Shown one piece after another: positions 18,141 through 24,512 of a stretch of 50,548 nucleotides of DNA. The stretch lies in assembly GCA_002688265.1 (NCBI GenBank), contig NZCK01000030.1, positions 1-50,548 of the forward strand. Direction: 5' to 3'. Below the pieces are notes generated by a model that had not been told where the DNA came from, did not search any database, and was given only the letters and a program-made list of their open reading frames with translations. The stretch comes from an archaeon (lineage in GTDB: Archaea; Nanobdellota; Nanobdellia; Woesearchaeales; GW2011-AR9). The translations under genes were made by a program, and so were the position numbers. Every line of letters starts with the position of its first letter. The first letter of the stretch is position 1.

Positions 18141-18259
18141 AGCGCGTAGGTCCACTTACTGGGATATAAGAAAAATTGTGTGAATCTATGCAAGAATTTT
18201 TGTTCCAAAAGAAAACAAAAATCAAAGCGAAGCAGAATGAAAAGGCCCAGTCTAACCTA
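18141..18259 (+). ncRNA. Structured intergenic element, copy C
   Basis: One of three clear family members. It shares TAGGTCCACTT with copy A near its 5' end and GGCCCAG-TCTAACC at its 3' end. Hairpin arms 18196-18204 and 18214-18222 pair perfectly (ATTTTTGTT with AACAAAAAT). They are followed by the conserved internal-loop strand CAAAGCGAA. Outer arms TAGGT (18147-18151) and ACCTA (18255-18259) pair. Strand is assigned by alignment to the others; transcription is not shown. It sits between the pilin operon and the prepilin peptidase gene. Confidence 0.6.
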
Positions 18260-18274
18260 AACCACTTTTAAATT

Positions 18275-19150
18275 TTAAAATATAGTCAAAACTACTGGCA
18301 TCCACAACTCTTGCAAAAGCAGTAAAATATAAGCAAAAAGAAAAGCTGGAACAAAAGGTACACCTTCTTTAATAGTCACATTTTTTGCCAAGCCTTTTTC
18401 ATACCAATGCAATAATTTTTTCAAATCAGCCCTATCCAATGTTTTTGGATATATTGTAGATCCTTTCTCGCCAGTTACTTTTTTTACCAACCAATCTCCT
18501 TCTACTAACTTCATTATGGGTCGTTTTTGTACGAAACAACCCCTTTCAACTGCAACTACACTTACAAAAAGAGCATAGCTTAGAATTACAATTAATCCAA
18601 ACGAGGCAAAGACCCAATGCTTAGAAATACCAAGCAATATTCCAATCAAAAAAACTGCTAATGCTGATTTGAAATATCCTTGAGAATCATAAAATAACAA
18701 TCTAAATTCATGAATGAACTTATCTCTTTTCGTTAGGGCAAGACCAATACTCCAAAAAAGAGAGTAAACTGCCCCTGCAAACAATAACAAAAGAACAAAA
18801 GCAGCCAAATCAAAACCTGTTCCGGTTGAAACAGAATCACTCAAACTAGAAAATAAAAAATCTACTCCAATAACTGCTCCCATTCCTGCCAAGAGTTTAC
18901 TGTCCGCTCCACCCCACTGGCCAGTATAATACAACACTAGTGATAATCCAAAACAAAGAACAAATCCAATAATCCCAGACAATATCAATTCCCACCCATA
19001 AGCAAAAGAAAATAAAGCACGTAAAGCCAAAGCAATTACTACCAACCCCCAACTTAATAAATCGGGAACTTCTCGTGATTTGATATCACTTATAGAACTT
19101 GCTACTAGGATGAACAAAACTACAAACAACATAATTACAAAAAAAACCAT
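18275..19150 (-). CDS. Prepilin/preflagellin peptidase (A24 family, membrane aspartyl protease)
   Basis: Cleaves the class III signal of pilins and archaellins on the cytoplasmic face of the membrane. The two catalytic aspartates are visible: D22 in SDIKSREVPD and D83 in WGGADSKLLAG (the GxGD motif appears as GGAD, seen in some archaeal members). About seven hydrophobic segments are spread through 291 residues. A soluble loop of about 60 residues near 205-260 (EKGSTIYPKTLDRADLKKLL) is probably cytoplasmic. The pilin-like gene immediately downstream is the obvious substrate. It is leaderless, with an ATATTTAATAAG box about 30 bp upstream. Confidence 0.9.
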   Translation of the reverse strand: MVFFVIMLFVVLFILVASSISDIKSREVPDLLSWGLVVIALALRALFSFAYGWELILSGIIGFVLCFGLSLVLYYTGQWGGADSKLLAGMGAVIGVDFLFSSLSDSVSTGTGFDLAAFVLLLLFAGAVYSLFWSIGLALTKRDKFIHEFRLLFYDSQGYFKSALAVFLIGILLGISKHWVFASFGLIVILSYALFVSVVAVERGCFVQKRPIMKLVEGDWLVKKVTGEKGSTIYPKTLDRADLKKLLHWYEKGLAKNVTIKEGVPFVPAFLFAYILLLLQELWMPVVLTIF

Positions 19151-19201
19151 CTATAACTAATAAAGAAAAAAATCTTATTAAATATTTGTGTTTAATTTAG
19201 C

Positions 19202-19669
19202 TTAAAGAGGGCCATATGGTTGCATTGAAATGCGAAAAGAATTTGCGGGCATCATTCTTCTTGGGTCTTCAGCACCTAATTCTTGACAGAAATTTAATTT
19301 AGAAAGATCATATTCAGCTGCAAATATTTCTCCATAAGGCTCCGCCATAATTCCACAAATAACTTGGTCACCAGATACACTTAACATTCTAGGACCTGCT
19401 AATAAACTCCAAACAGAGATATCAACTAAAGAACCATTATTACCTTCTCCAATTAAAGCCTTATGAAATGTTTCATAAACAGTTCTTGATAATCTTGCTT
19501 GGTGATTTCCAAGAAACTCCTGAGATAAACTAAGATCCACGCAATCATCAACAGTCTCAGGATCAGGTAATTCTCCTTCAATTTTCAGATATACATGTCC
19601 AATTCCTGCTCCTGCCTGAATAATATCAGGAAAAGTATGATCAATTCTTTCTCTTAAATTTGCGTTCAT
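19202..19669 (-). CDS. Hypothetical protein, 155 residues
   Basis: Not recognised. It is soluble, acidic and globular-looking, with no signal or membrane segment. Glycine-rich GAGIGHVYLKIEGE lies near 22-34, and an alternating hydrophobic pattern (SVSGDQVICGIMAEPYGEIFAAEY) near 97-120 suggests a mixed alpha/beta fold. It lies between the prepilin peptidase and the coiled-coil pair, same strand, 51 bases upstream of the peptidase start, with its own AT-rich promoter region. The initiator choice (MNANLRER) is the only good ATG at the 5' end. Confidence 0.55.
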   Translation of the reverse strand: MNANLRERIDHTFPDIIQAGAGIGHVYLKIEGELPDPETVDDCVDLSLSQEFLGNHQARLSRTVYETFHKALIGEGNNGSLVDISVWSLLAGPRMLSVSGDQVICGIMAEPYGEIFAAEYDLSKLNFCQELGAEDPRRMMPANSFRISMQPYGPL

Positions 19670-19777
19670 AACATTTTGCTCAAAGCGTTTCTTTAATTAT
19701 CTTTCTGTTTTATAGAACTAATAAAAAATTATGAAAATGATATAAAGACAATAATAATATTCAATAACAAATATCTT

Positions 19778-20680
19778 CTACTTCTTCCTAATTCTTGGTG
19801 GAGGAGGTAGAGGCAATTCAGAAATAATCTGATCTTCTATTTGTATTTCTTCTGGCTGACTAATTGCACCTTGTAGATTCTGCTCTAAAGCAGACATCTG
19901 TTGACCTGATTCTGCAGTAGTCTCAATTGGAGAACCCATCATCATTGTATGGTTAACATCAGATGAAACTGCGCCACCAACATTTGTTGTATCAACTGGA
20001 TTCTCTTGTACTTTCAACTCTTCAACAGCATCCGGATATTTAACACTCAGATCTGCAATTTTTATTTCCAATTCTTTTATTTGTGCTTTTATTTTTTCCA
20101 AGCCACCAGAATCTGAACTCATTAATTCTGCCTTCAATTCTAATTCATGTTTTACGCTTTTGATTCTATGCAGAATCATAGCAACTCTACGCACTTTCAA
20201 ATTTGCTTCTGAGTTTTGTTCTTTTGATTCAGCTGCAGCTTGTTTTGGATCAACATTATGTAATTCTTTGAGTAATGCTTGTGACAGTTGGACATCTTTT
20301 TTCAACTCAGACTTAGCTAATAGTTCAGTTAGAATATGATATAACTTAGTCACTTTATCTCGAAGTTCTTTATCTTCTGCTGTGTTAAGTCTTTTCTTCA
20401 AAGAATCAATTTGTTTTTTTAAGGAAGCAACTTTTTTAGATTCAGTGTTTTCATTTTTAAGAAGTTTTTGTTCTAGTTCAAATACATGCTGCAATTTTTG
20501 TTCAAGGTGTACGATTTCCTTACGCAAACTTAAGCGAGGCACATTTTTTTGAGTGGAGAGATATTTTATTTCTCCGATTTTTTTACTAATTTCATCTTTA
20601 TTGATGGTTTTAATCCTAGCCTCTTGTGCAGCTGCAGCTGAGTGCAATAATTTTTTTGCTCTAATTGAAGTTGCTACCAT
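19778..20680 (-). CDS. Coiled-coil protein with proline-rich C-terminus
   Basis: A 300-residue protein, nearly all Lys/Glu/Leu heptads in three blocks (about 20-120, 130-200 and 170-215), then a low-complexity Ser/Gln/Met segment and a final LPLPPPPRIRKK tail. No enzymatic motif and no membrane segment. The protein upstream in the same operon (20713-21270) has a similar plan, and the two genes are 32 bases apart. Paired coiled coils with proline-rich tails suggest partners in a scaffold or cytoskeleton-like complex; this is inference. Confidence 0.65.
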   Translation of the reverse strand: MVATSIRAKKLLHSAAAAQEARIKTINKDEISKKIGEIKYLSTQKNVPRLSLRKEIVHLEQKLQHVFELEQKLLKNENTESKKVASLKKQIDSLKKRLNTAEDKELRDKVTKLYHILTELLAKSELKKDVQLSQALLKELHNVDPKQAAAESKEQNSEANLKVRRVAMILHRIKSVKHELELKAELMSSDSGGLEKIKAQIKELEIKIADLSVKYPDAVEELKVQENPVDTTNVGGAVSSDVNHTMMMGSPIETTAESGQQMSALEQNLQGAISQPEEIQIEDQIISELPLPPPPRIRKK

Positions 20681-20712
20681 TATCTTATCTTATCTTTTAA
20701 TGTCGACAAAAG

Positions 20713-21270
20713 TTAGAAAAAACCATGTCTTTTACCTTGCTTAGCTGCAGGTCCGGGTGGAGGAGGAGGCATTCCTCCAATACTTGCTGGACTTGGCATC
20801 CCCATACTTGGTGGAGGAGGAATTCCCGAATGTGCTGCTCCCATTACATTAGTTTGGACTGCTGCCCTCGGCATAGATGGAGCTGTTGGACTTACACTCA
20901 TTGCCGAACTTGAAGGCATTCTAGATTGAGCTGAAGAACTGCTTGAAGAGATAAATTGATCTACCTTATCTGAGATAGCTATCATTCCTCTTGCAATTGT
21001 TTCATTTTGCGTAACTACTGCATCAATTCTTTCATTAAGGTTTTTTACTGCCTTGAAAACATCTTCATCTGCTGTTGTGTCTAATGCTTTTTTGAAGACT
21101 TCGTTTAGTTCATGTATAGAATCTTTTAGACTTTCAATTTCCAGTATTAATTCGTTTGTTTTAGTATCTGGTTCTTGTAATTTCTTTTTTAGTGCCCCAA
21201 CATCATATTTTAAATCTTCTAATAAACTGTGAGGAAGAATTTCATATTCACCACCTGCCACTTTTGCCAC
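20713..21270 (-). CDS. Coiled-coil protein with polyproline tail
   Basis: First gene of the coiled-coil pair. Residues 1-15 are polar, about 15-105 form amphipathic helices with heptads (KKKLQEPD, LEIESLKDSIHELNEVF), then a Ser/Ala linker, then MP/PPPP-rich segments including GGMPPPPPGPAAKQGKRHGFF at the end. The tail could bind SH3/EVH1-like or other proline-binding partners, though none is seen here. The start is a GTG at 21270 with a TATA-like TTATAATATTG about 30 bp upstream; GAGGTG overlaps the start codon itself, so a leaderless start is more likely than SD use. Confidence 0.65.
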   Translation of the reverse strand: MAKVAGGEYEILPHSLLEDLKYDVGALKKKLQEPDTKTNELILEIESLKDSIHELNEVFKKALDTTADEDVFKAVKNLNERIDAVVTQNETIARGMIAISDKVDQFISSSSSSAQSRMPSSSAMSVSPTAPSMPRAAVQTNVMGAAHSGIPPPPSMGMPSPASIGGMPPPPPGPAAKQGKRHGFF

Positions 21271-21448
21271 CTCTTTATATCAATATTATAATCATTTTAC
21301 AAAAATAAGTCATTAATGTAAATCTAATTAGTATCTCTTAAGTTTTCACAAGAGATTAGAAGCTTATAAATTTTGCTACGATATATAGAATAAAAAATCA
21401 CAATTATAGGGTAAAAAACATAGATTTAAATATTCTTTATATAACGCA

Positions 21449-21631
21449 ATGATCATGATAGTTGTAAGAACTCAAATAAAAGAAATGTTAAAAGCCAGTG
21501 GCACTAATGTACAGAATATTTCAAGTGATTTTTTAGAAACTCTTGATGAGAAGGTTCGTGAGACTGTAACTTTAGCTTGTAAACGTGCAGCAGCTAATAA
21601 TAGAAGAACAGTTATGTCAAGAGATTTGTAA
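21449..21631 (+). CDS. Minimal histone-fold protein (DUF1931-like)
   Basis: 60 residues, matching the first two helices and start of the third helix of archaeal histone-fold proteins: VRTQIKEMLKASG, then the long helix FLETLDEKVRETVTLACKRAAANN, then RRTVMSRDL. It ends where a canonical archaeal histone would continue helix 3, so it is short. Such proteins bind and compact DNA as dimers; whether this one does cannot be read from sequence. Two in-frame ATGs (21449, 21455) are possible. A TTTAAATATTC box lies about 20-25 bp upstream of the first, which I use. Structured element B follows directly. Confidence 0.75.
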   Translation: MIMIVVRTQIKEMLKASGTNVQNISSDFLETLDEKVRETVTLACKRAAANNRRTVMSRDL

Positions 21632-21653
21632 TATTAAACATTTTAATTATTTG

Positions 21654-21817
21654 TTGCGCTGCCTCCTTGCTGAAACCTTAGCGTAGCGGGTCCCAAAAAT
21701 CCACAGGATTTTTGAGGATATTTAAACAGACAGTAATTTTTCACGAGCATTTTTCTTCGTAAAATTAAGAAAAATCTCTGCGAAGTGAAATGGAGTGGCT
21801 CAGCCTGGCCAGCGCAA
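21654..21817 (+). ncRNA. Structured intergenic element, copy B
   Basis: Closed by TTGCGCTG and CAGCGCAA. An extra perfect 9-bp hairpin is at 21694-21702/21706-21714. The core stem is TTTCAC (21739-21744) with GTGAAA (21785-21790), enclosing GAGC, the hairpin 21749-21757/21767-21775 (ATTTTTCTT with AAGAAAAAT) and the conserved strand CTCTGCGAA. The 3' part (AATGGAGTGGCTCAGCCTGG) aligns with copies A and C. It is more GC-rich than its surroundings, and no long reading frame explains it. Confidence 0.65.
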
Positions 21818-21848
21818 ATAATTGAATTTTAGAAAAAAAGAGAAAACA

Positions 21849-22253
21849 ATGGAAAACGAAGTTTGCATATTCTGCAAGATTACCAAAGGAGAAATTCCTT
21901 GTTACAAAGTTTTTGAAGACAACAACTTCCTTGCATTTTTAGATATCACTCCTAAAAATAAAGGTCACACGCTTCTGATTCCAAAAAAACATTATAGATG
22001 GGTTTGGGAAGTAGAAGAAGATTACTCTAAGGTTTCCAATAAAATCGCTAACGCTCTGAAAAAAACATTTGCAACAGATTGGGTAGTCTCTTTTGTGATG
22101 GGACAAGATGTTCCTCATGCTCATATTCATTTTGTTCCAAGGTTTGATGAAACTGACGGCCATGGTCCTTTAATTGACATTTCTAAAACTGTGAATTTAA
22201 GTAAGGAAGAGATGGAAGATATTGCTAAAAAAATCCAAGACAGTTTAGAATAA
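21849..22253 (+). CDS. HIT-family nucleotide hydrolase/transferase
   Basis: Histidine triad protein acting on nucleotide phosphoester or phosphoramide bonds such as AMP-lysine or dinucleoside polyphosphates. The N-terminal CIFCKITKGEIPC motif carries a possible zinc-binding CxxC. The central KNKGHTLLIPKKH is typical. The catalytic triad HxHxH appears as PHAHIHFVPR near 103-112. About 134 residues is normal. I start at ATG 21849 (MENEV), not at an in-frame TTG nine codons upstream. Its promoter region abuts structured element B. Confidence 0.92.
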   Translation: MENEVCIFCKITKGEIPCYKVFEDNNFLAFLDITPKNKGHTLLIPKKHYRWVWEVEEDYSKVSNKIANALKKTFATDWVVSFVMGQDVPHAHIHFVPRFDETDGHGPLIDISKTVNLSKEEMEDIAKKIQDSLE

Positions 22254-22342
22254 TGATGTTTTCTTTATTCAGATCTTCTTTTCACCATAATATATATGCA
22301 AATAACTATTATTTGCAATCGTTGCTGTAAAAAGCAGCAACA

Positions 22343-22350
22343 TATATAAA
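22343..22350 (+). promoter_or_regulatory. TATA box of tRNA-Met
   Basis: TATATAAA is centred 26-27 bp before the first base of the mature tRNA. Two small hairpins lie just upstream: TGCAAATA pairing with TATTTGCA near 22296-22316, and GTTGCTG pairing with CAGCAAC around 22321-22341. They may be terminators of the HIT gene. Confidence 0.7.
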
Positions 22351-22411
22351 GAGAACCCATACAATATTCTCTGGCGGTGTGGCTTAGCCTGGTTAAAGCG
22401 CCACGCTCATA

Positions 22412-22458
22412 TGATTTGAGCGATGAGACTTTAAGTCAATGATTATCGCAACTGGGTT
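22412..22458 (+). other. tRNA intron 1, anticodon loop 37/38, 47 nt
   Basis: Bulge-helix-bulge: central pairing CTCA with TGGG (one G-T), bulges TAT and TTA, cut as TA|T and TT|A. This is the canonical archaeal position. The intron contains a strong hairpin with GCGAT/ATCGC arms. Confidence 0.88.
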
Positions 22459-22474
22459 ACGTGGAGATCCCGAG

Positions 22475-22496
22475 CGGCTCCAAAAGAGTCCGGGAA
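22475..22496 (+). other. tRNA intron 2, T arm after position 53, 22 nt
   Basis: Bulge-helix-bulge: central helix CCCG/CGGG perfect, bulges AGC and AAT, cut as AG|C and AA|T, inner helix GGCTC/GAGTC with loop CAAAA. Removing exactly these bases restores a perfect T stem and a 7-base T loop; without removal the T loop would have nine bases and the variable region an unlikely length. The outer helix is weak. Confidence 0.85.
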
Positions 22497-22521
22497 TTCA
22501 AATCTCGGCACCGCCACTCTT
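22497..22521 (+). repeat. tRNA 3'-end repeat, copy 1 (functional)
   Basis: Twenty of 25 bases match 23278-23302, 781 bases downstream, including a run of ten (CGCCACTCTT). Together they bracket the homing endonuclease gene like an attachment-site duplication. Confidence 0.6.
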
Positions 22522-23211
22522 CATATCATTTTTAGTATAATACCCATATCTTTTCCAAAATGAATATTTATTTTGATGTTTAGGGTTTGAAAAACCAAAA
22601 ATTGAAATATATTTTTCAACATTAGAAACCCCATTTAAATTCACATAATACACTTTAGAATTTTCTGATTTAAACTCAAAACCAATATTAGGAGATAATC
22701 CAAAATCAATAAATACATCATGTAATTGAATTGCAAGTTCTTCTGAAATTGTTGAAATTTTTATCTCAGGATATTTATGAATATTAGATCTAAATGGTTT
22801 TCGGAATCTAATCCCTCCATCAGTATCAACTATTCCTCTTACACAAGATTTTAAAAAACTATGCTTACTAAAAACCCATGAAGGGATAACAATATTTCTT
22901 TTTTTACCTAAAGGCAATCCTAAACTTTGCTTAAATTTCACTAATTCTTTTCTAGTATAAATTAATGATACACATTTTCCTTGTATTTTTTCATAAGGAG
23001 ACAAATTATAAAGTTTAAATACTAATCTTTTTACAAATTCACTATATTTTTTATCTTCAATAGCATGAAGATGTATTCCATATAACCACTGAACTTTACC
23101 AACAGATTTGTAACAACCAAGACTACCATCACCTATATGAATTCCTGTTTCTTCAGCTAATTGAATAGAATATTTTTTTGGAAGAGATAAAGTTCCTTTA
23201 TTTTTTACCAT
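22498..23211 (-). CDS. LAGLIDADG homing endonuclease
   Basis: A 237-residue DNA endonuclease with two LAGLIDADG motifs: GIHIGDGSLG (D28) and VRGIVDTDGGIRF (D131), the metal-binding acids of a two-domain monomer. Start: ATG 23211 (MVKNK) has a TTTATAT box at about 23234-23240, 26 bp upstream; a longer frame running back to 23298 would pass through the tRNA-like repeat and is less likely. The gene is antisense to tRNA-Met and ends inside it. Its TGA is the complement of TCA in the T loop (22498-22500), and its last residues (SGGAEI) are read from the tRNA acceptor and T stem. Such enzymes usually cut intron-less alleles, here plausibly a tRNA or rRNA gene. Confidence 0.9.
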   Translation of the reverse strand: MVKNKGTLSLPKKYSIQLAEETGIHIGDGSLGCYKSVGKVQWLYGIHLHAIEDKKYSEFVKRLVFKLYNLSPYEKIQGKCVSLIYTRKELVKFKQSLGLPLGKKRNIVIPSWVFSKHSFLKSCVRGIVDTDGGIRFRKPFRSNIHKYPEIKISTISEELAIQLHDVFIDFGLSPNIGFEFKSENSKVYYVNLNGVSNVEKYISIFGFSNPKHQNKYSFWKRYGYYTKNDMKSGGAEI

Positions 23212-23277
23212 AAAAAAACAATAAAGTAACAAATTTATATCTTTTAGCCATAAATGTCCAGTGACCAGTGGACAAAA

Positions 23278-23302
23278 TTCAATTCTCCCCTTCGCCACTC
23301 TT
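23278..23302 (+). repeat. Degenerate tRNA 3'-end copy 2
   Basis: Resembles T loop plus acceptor strand of tRNA-Met (TTCAATT...TTCGCCA) but has no matching 5' half, and its T stem cannot form. Just upstream TGTCCA/TGGACA makes a short hairpin in the place of the T-arm intron of the real tRNA, so the duplicated piece may be slightly longer. It is probably a remnant left by integration or duplication. Confidence 0.55.
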
Positions 23303-23378
23303 TTTTCTTTCGTAAAAAGTTAAAGGTTGTTTTCAAAATAAATAATTATTAAATATAACCTATTTGGTCCTATTCAAA

Positions 23379-24002
23379 ATGCAAGAATACCCTGGATTCG
23401 TTTTTGGTGAAAATACAAAATCACTTCTTGAGATGCACCTCGCTTTGTATCAAATTCATGAAGATGAACTTCAAATCGAAAGACCATATCTAATTACCGC
23501 AATTGAAGCTACTCTTCCCAGAGTATACTTAGAGTTGGGTCTTGCTGCAGGTTCAACTGCAAAAGCTCAATTAGGTCTTCAAAGAGAACAGCACCTCCCA
23601 CCTTATGTTCCTGGAACAGCAGTGATCTTAGCATTAAAAACAGATACAAAACGACTTACAAGTCTTGAACTAGAGTTTATTGGATACCAAGAATTAATTC
23701 GATGGAAAGAATGGCGTGTTCAAAGCCTTGCTGAAGGAGAATATGCAAAAGAAAAATTTGACCCATATGATTCTAGTAAATTTTCAGATATAGATCCTGG
23801 TAAAAACATTGCAGTATTACATGCAAATCAACAATATAGGGAAGGAGAAGGAATTCTGCAAATAAGTGACAGAGGCCTTGAGGTTACAATTCATGAAGTA
23901 GAAATTCAAGCACCCTCTAAAACACATCTTTATCAACACGTTGTAGAATTTCCAAAAGGTTTAGATCCTGAAACTGTAGCTTTGTTACAAAAAGCAAGTT
24001 AA
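23379..24002 (+). CDS. Hypothetical soluble protein, 207 residues
   Basis: Not recognised. There is no signal or membrane segment. The N-terminal half is helical (KSLLEMHLALYQIHEDEL, IEATLPRVYLELGLAAGS); the C-terminal half has beta-type alternation (GEGILQISDRGLEVTIHEVEIQAPS). Start chosen at ATG 23379, five codons inside the longest frame, because the AATTATTAAATATAACC box lies about 28 bp before it and no SD is present. It stands alone between the endonuclease remnant and the tRNA-Ser genes. Confidence 0.6.
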   Translation: MQEYPGFVFGENTKSLLEMHLALYQIHEDELQIERPYLITAIEATLPRVYLELGLAAGSTAKAQLGLQREQHLPPYVPGTAVILALKTDTKRLTSLELEFIGYQELIRWKEWRVQSLAEGEYAKEKFDPYDSSKFSDIDPGKNIAVLHANQQYREGEGILQISDRGLEVTIHEVEIQAPSKTHLYQHVVEFPKGLDPETVALLQKAS

Positions 24003-24054
24003 GATTAGTAAACAAAATCTTTATAAAACAACTAAAGACCTTCTTCCCATACCT

Positions 24055-24138
24055 GCCAACGTGGCACAATCTGGTACTGCGCTAGACTAGAAATCTTGTT
24101 TCCGCAAGGATATCTCGGTTCAAATCCGGGCGTTGGCG
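24055..24138 (+). tRNA. tRNA-Ser-like gene with anticodon AGA, intronless
   Basis: Class II tRNA with long variable arm (TCC/GGA stem). Acceptor GCCAACG/CGTTGGC, discriminator G. T arm CTCGG TTCAAAT CCGGG. Anticodon stem CTAGA/TCTTG has a T-T mismatch at 28:42. The loop CTAGAAA gives anticodon AGA (Ser, UCU). The first 28 bases are identical to the tRNA at 24273, so the two are recent duplicates. TTTATAAA at 24020-24027 and a T-run after the gene suggest it is transcribed. It may be functional or decaying. Confidence 0.8.
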
Positions 24139-24272
24139 CTTTTTTCTTTCTTACTTTTTCTTTCATAACAATTTAACAAAAATAAATCTTCTTCTCTTTT
24201 CACATAAAAAGAAAACAGCAACACTTAAAGCAGCACTAAATTTATAAATAGAATATTTCTTATGATTCTTAG

Positions 24273-24379
24273 GCCAACGTGGCACAATCTGGTACTGCGC
24301 AAGACTGGAATTGTTGAATCAAAAACTTCAGTGCTCTTGTTACCCTTGGGTTATCCCGGTTCAAATCCGGGCGTTGGCG
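24273..24379 (+). tRNA. tRNA-Ser(GGA) with anticodon-loop intron
   Basis: After removal of 24311-24333, all stems pair: acceptor GCCAACG/CGTTGGC with discriminator G, anticodon stem CAAGA/TCTTG, loop CTGGAAC (anticodon GGA), variable arm ACCC/GGGT, T arm CCCGG TTCAAAT CCGGG. TTTATAAA at 24241-24248 is 28 bp upstream, and a T-run follows the gene. GGA reads UCC and UCU. Confidence 0.93.
24311..24333 (+). other. tRNA-Ser(GGA) intron, 37/38, 23 nt
   Basis: Bulge-helix-bulge: CTGG pairs with TCAG (one G-T), bulges AAT and TGC, cut AA|T and TG|C. The inner helix is short and imperfect (GTT/AAC). Confidence 0.85.
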
Positions 24380-24512
24380 CTTTTTCCTTATATTATTTTT
24401 TCCCTTTATTTTCTTTTAATTTTTTTTAATTTTTTTTATCTCATGCTTATTTTTAAAAAATTAGTCGTTACTCGCCAGTAGTTTTATATATGTTGTATTT
24501 ATTTGTGCTTCC

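Larger units (their letters stand above)
22373..22516 (+). tRNA. Elongator tRNA-Met(CAT) with two introns
   Basis: After removal of 22412-22458 and 22475-22496 the sequence folds perfectly: acceptor GGCGGTG/CACCGCC with discriminator A, D stem GCTT/AAGC, anticodon stem CCACG/CGTGG, loop CTCATAA with anticodon CAT, five-base variable loop AGATC, T stem CCGAG/CTCGG and loop TTCAAAT. The body (GTGGCTTAGCCTGGTTA, GCTCATAA) is that of archaeal elongator tRNA-Met rather than initiator. The last 19 bases of the gene are antisense to the end of the homing endonuclease gene. Confidence 0.93.

Noticed and set aside
22373-22516. Reading the tRNA as class II (Leu or Ser) with a long variable arm
   Set aside because: The T loop would have nine bases, and the anticodon would not be Leu or Ser; the two-intron model gives perfect stems and matches elongator tRNA-Met.
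23212-23298. 29 extra N-terminal codons for the homing endonuclease
   Set aside because: They pass through the tRNA-like remnant and the TATA box, and start with GTG; ATG 23211 has correct promoter spacing.
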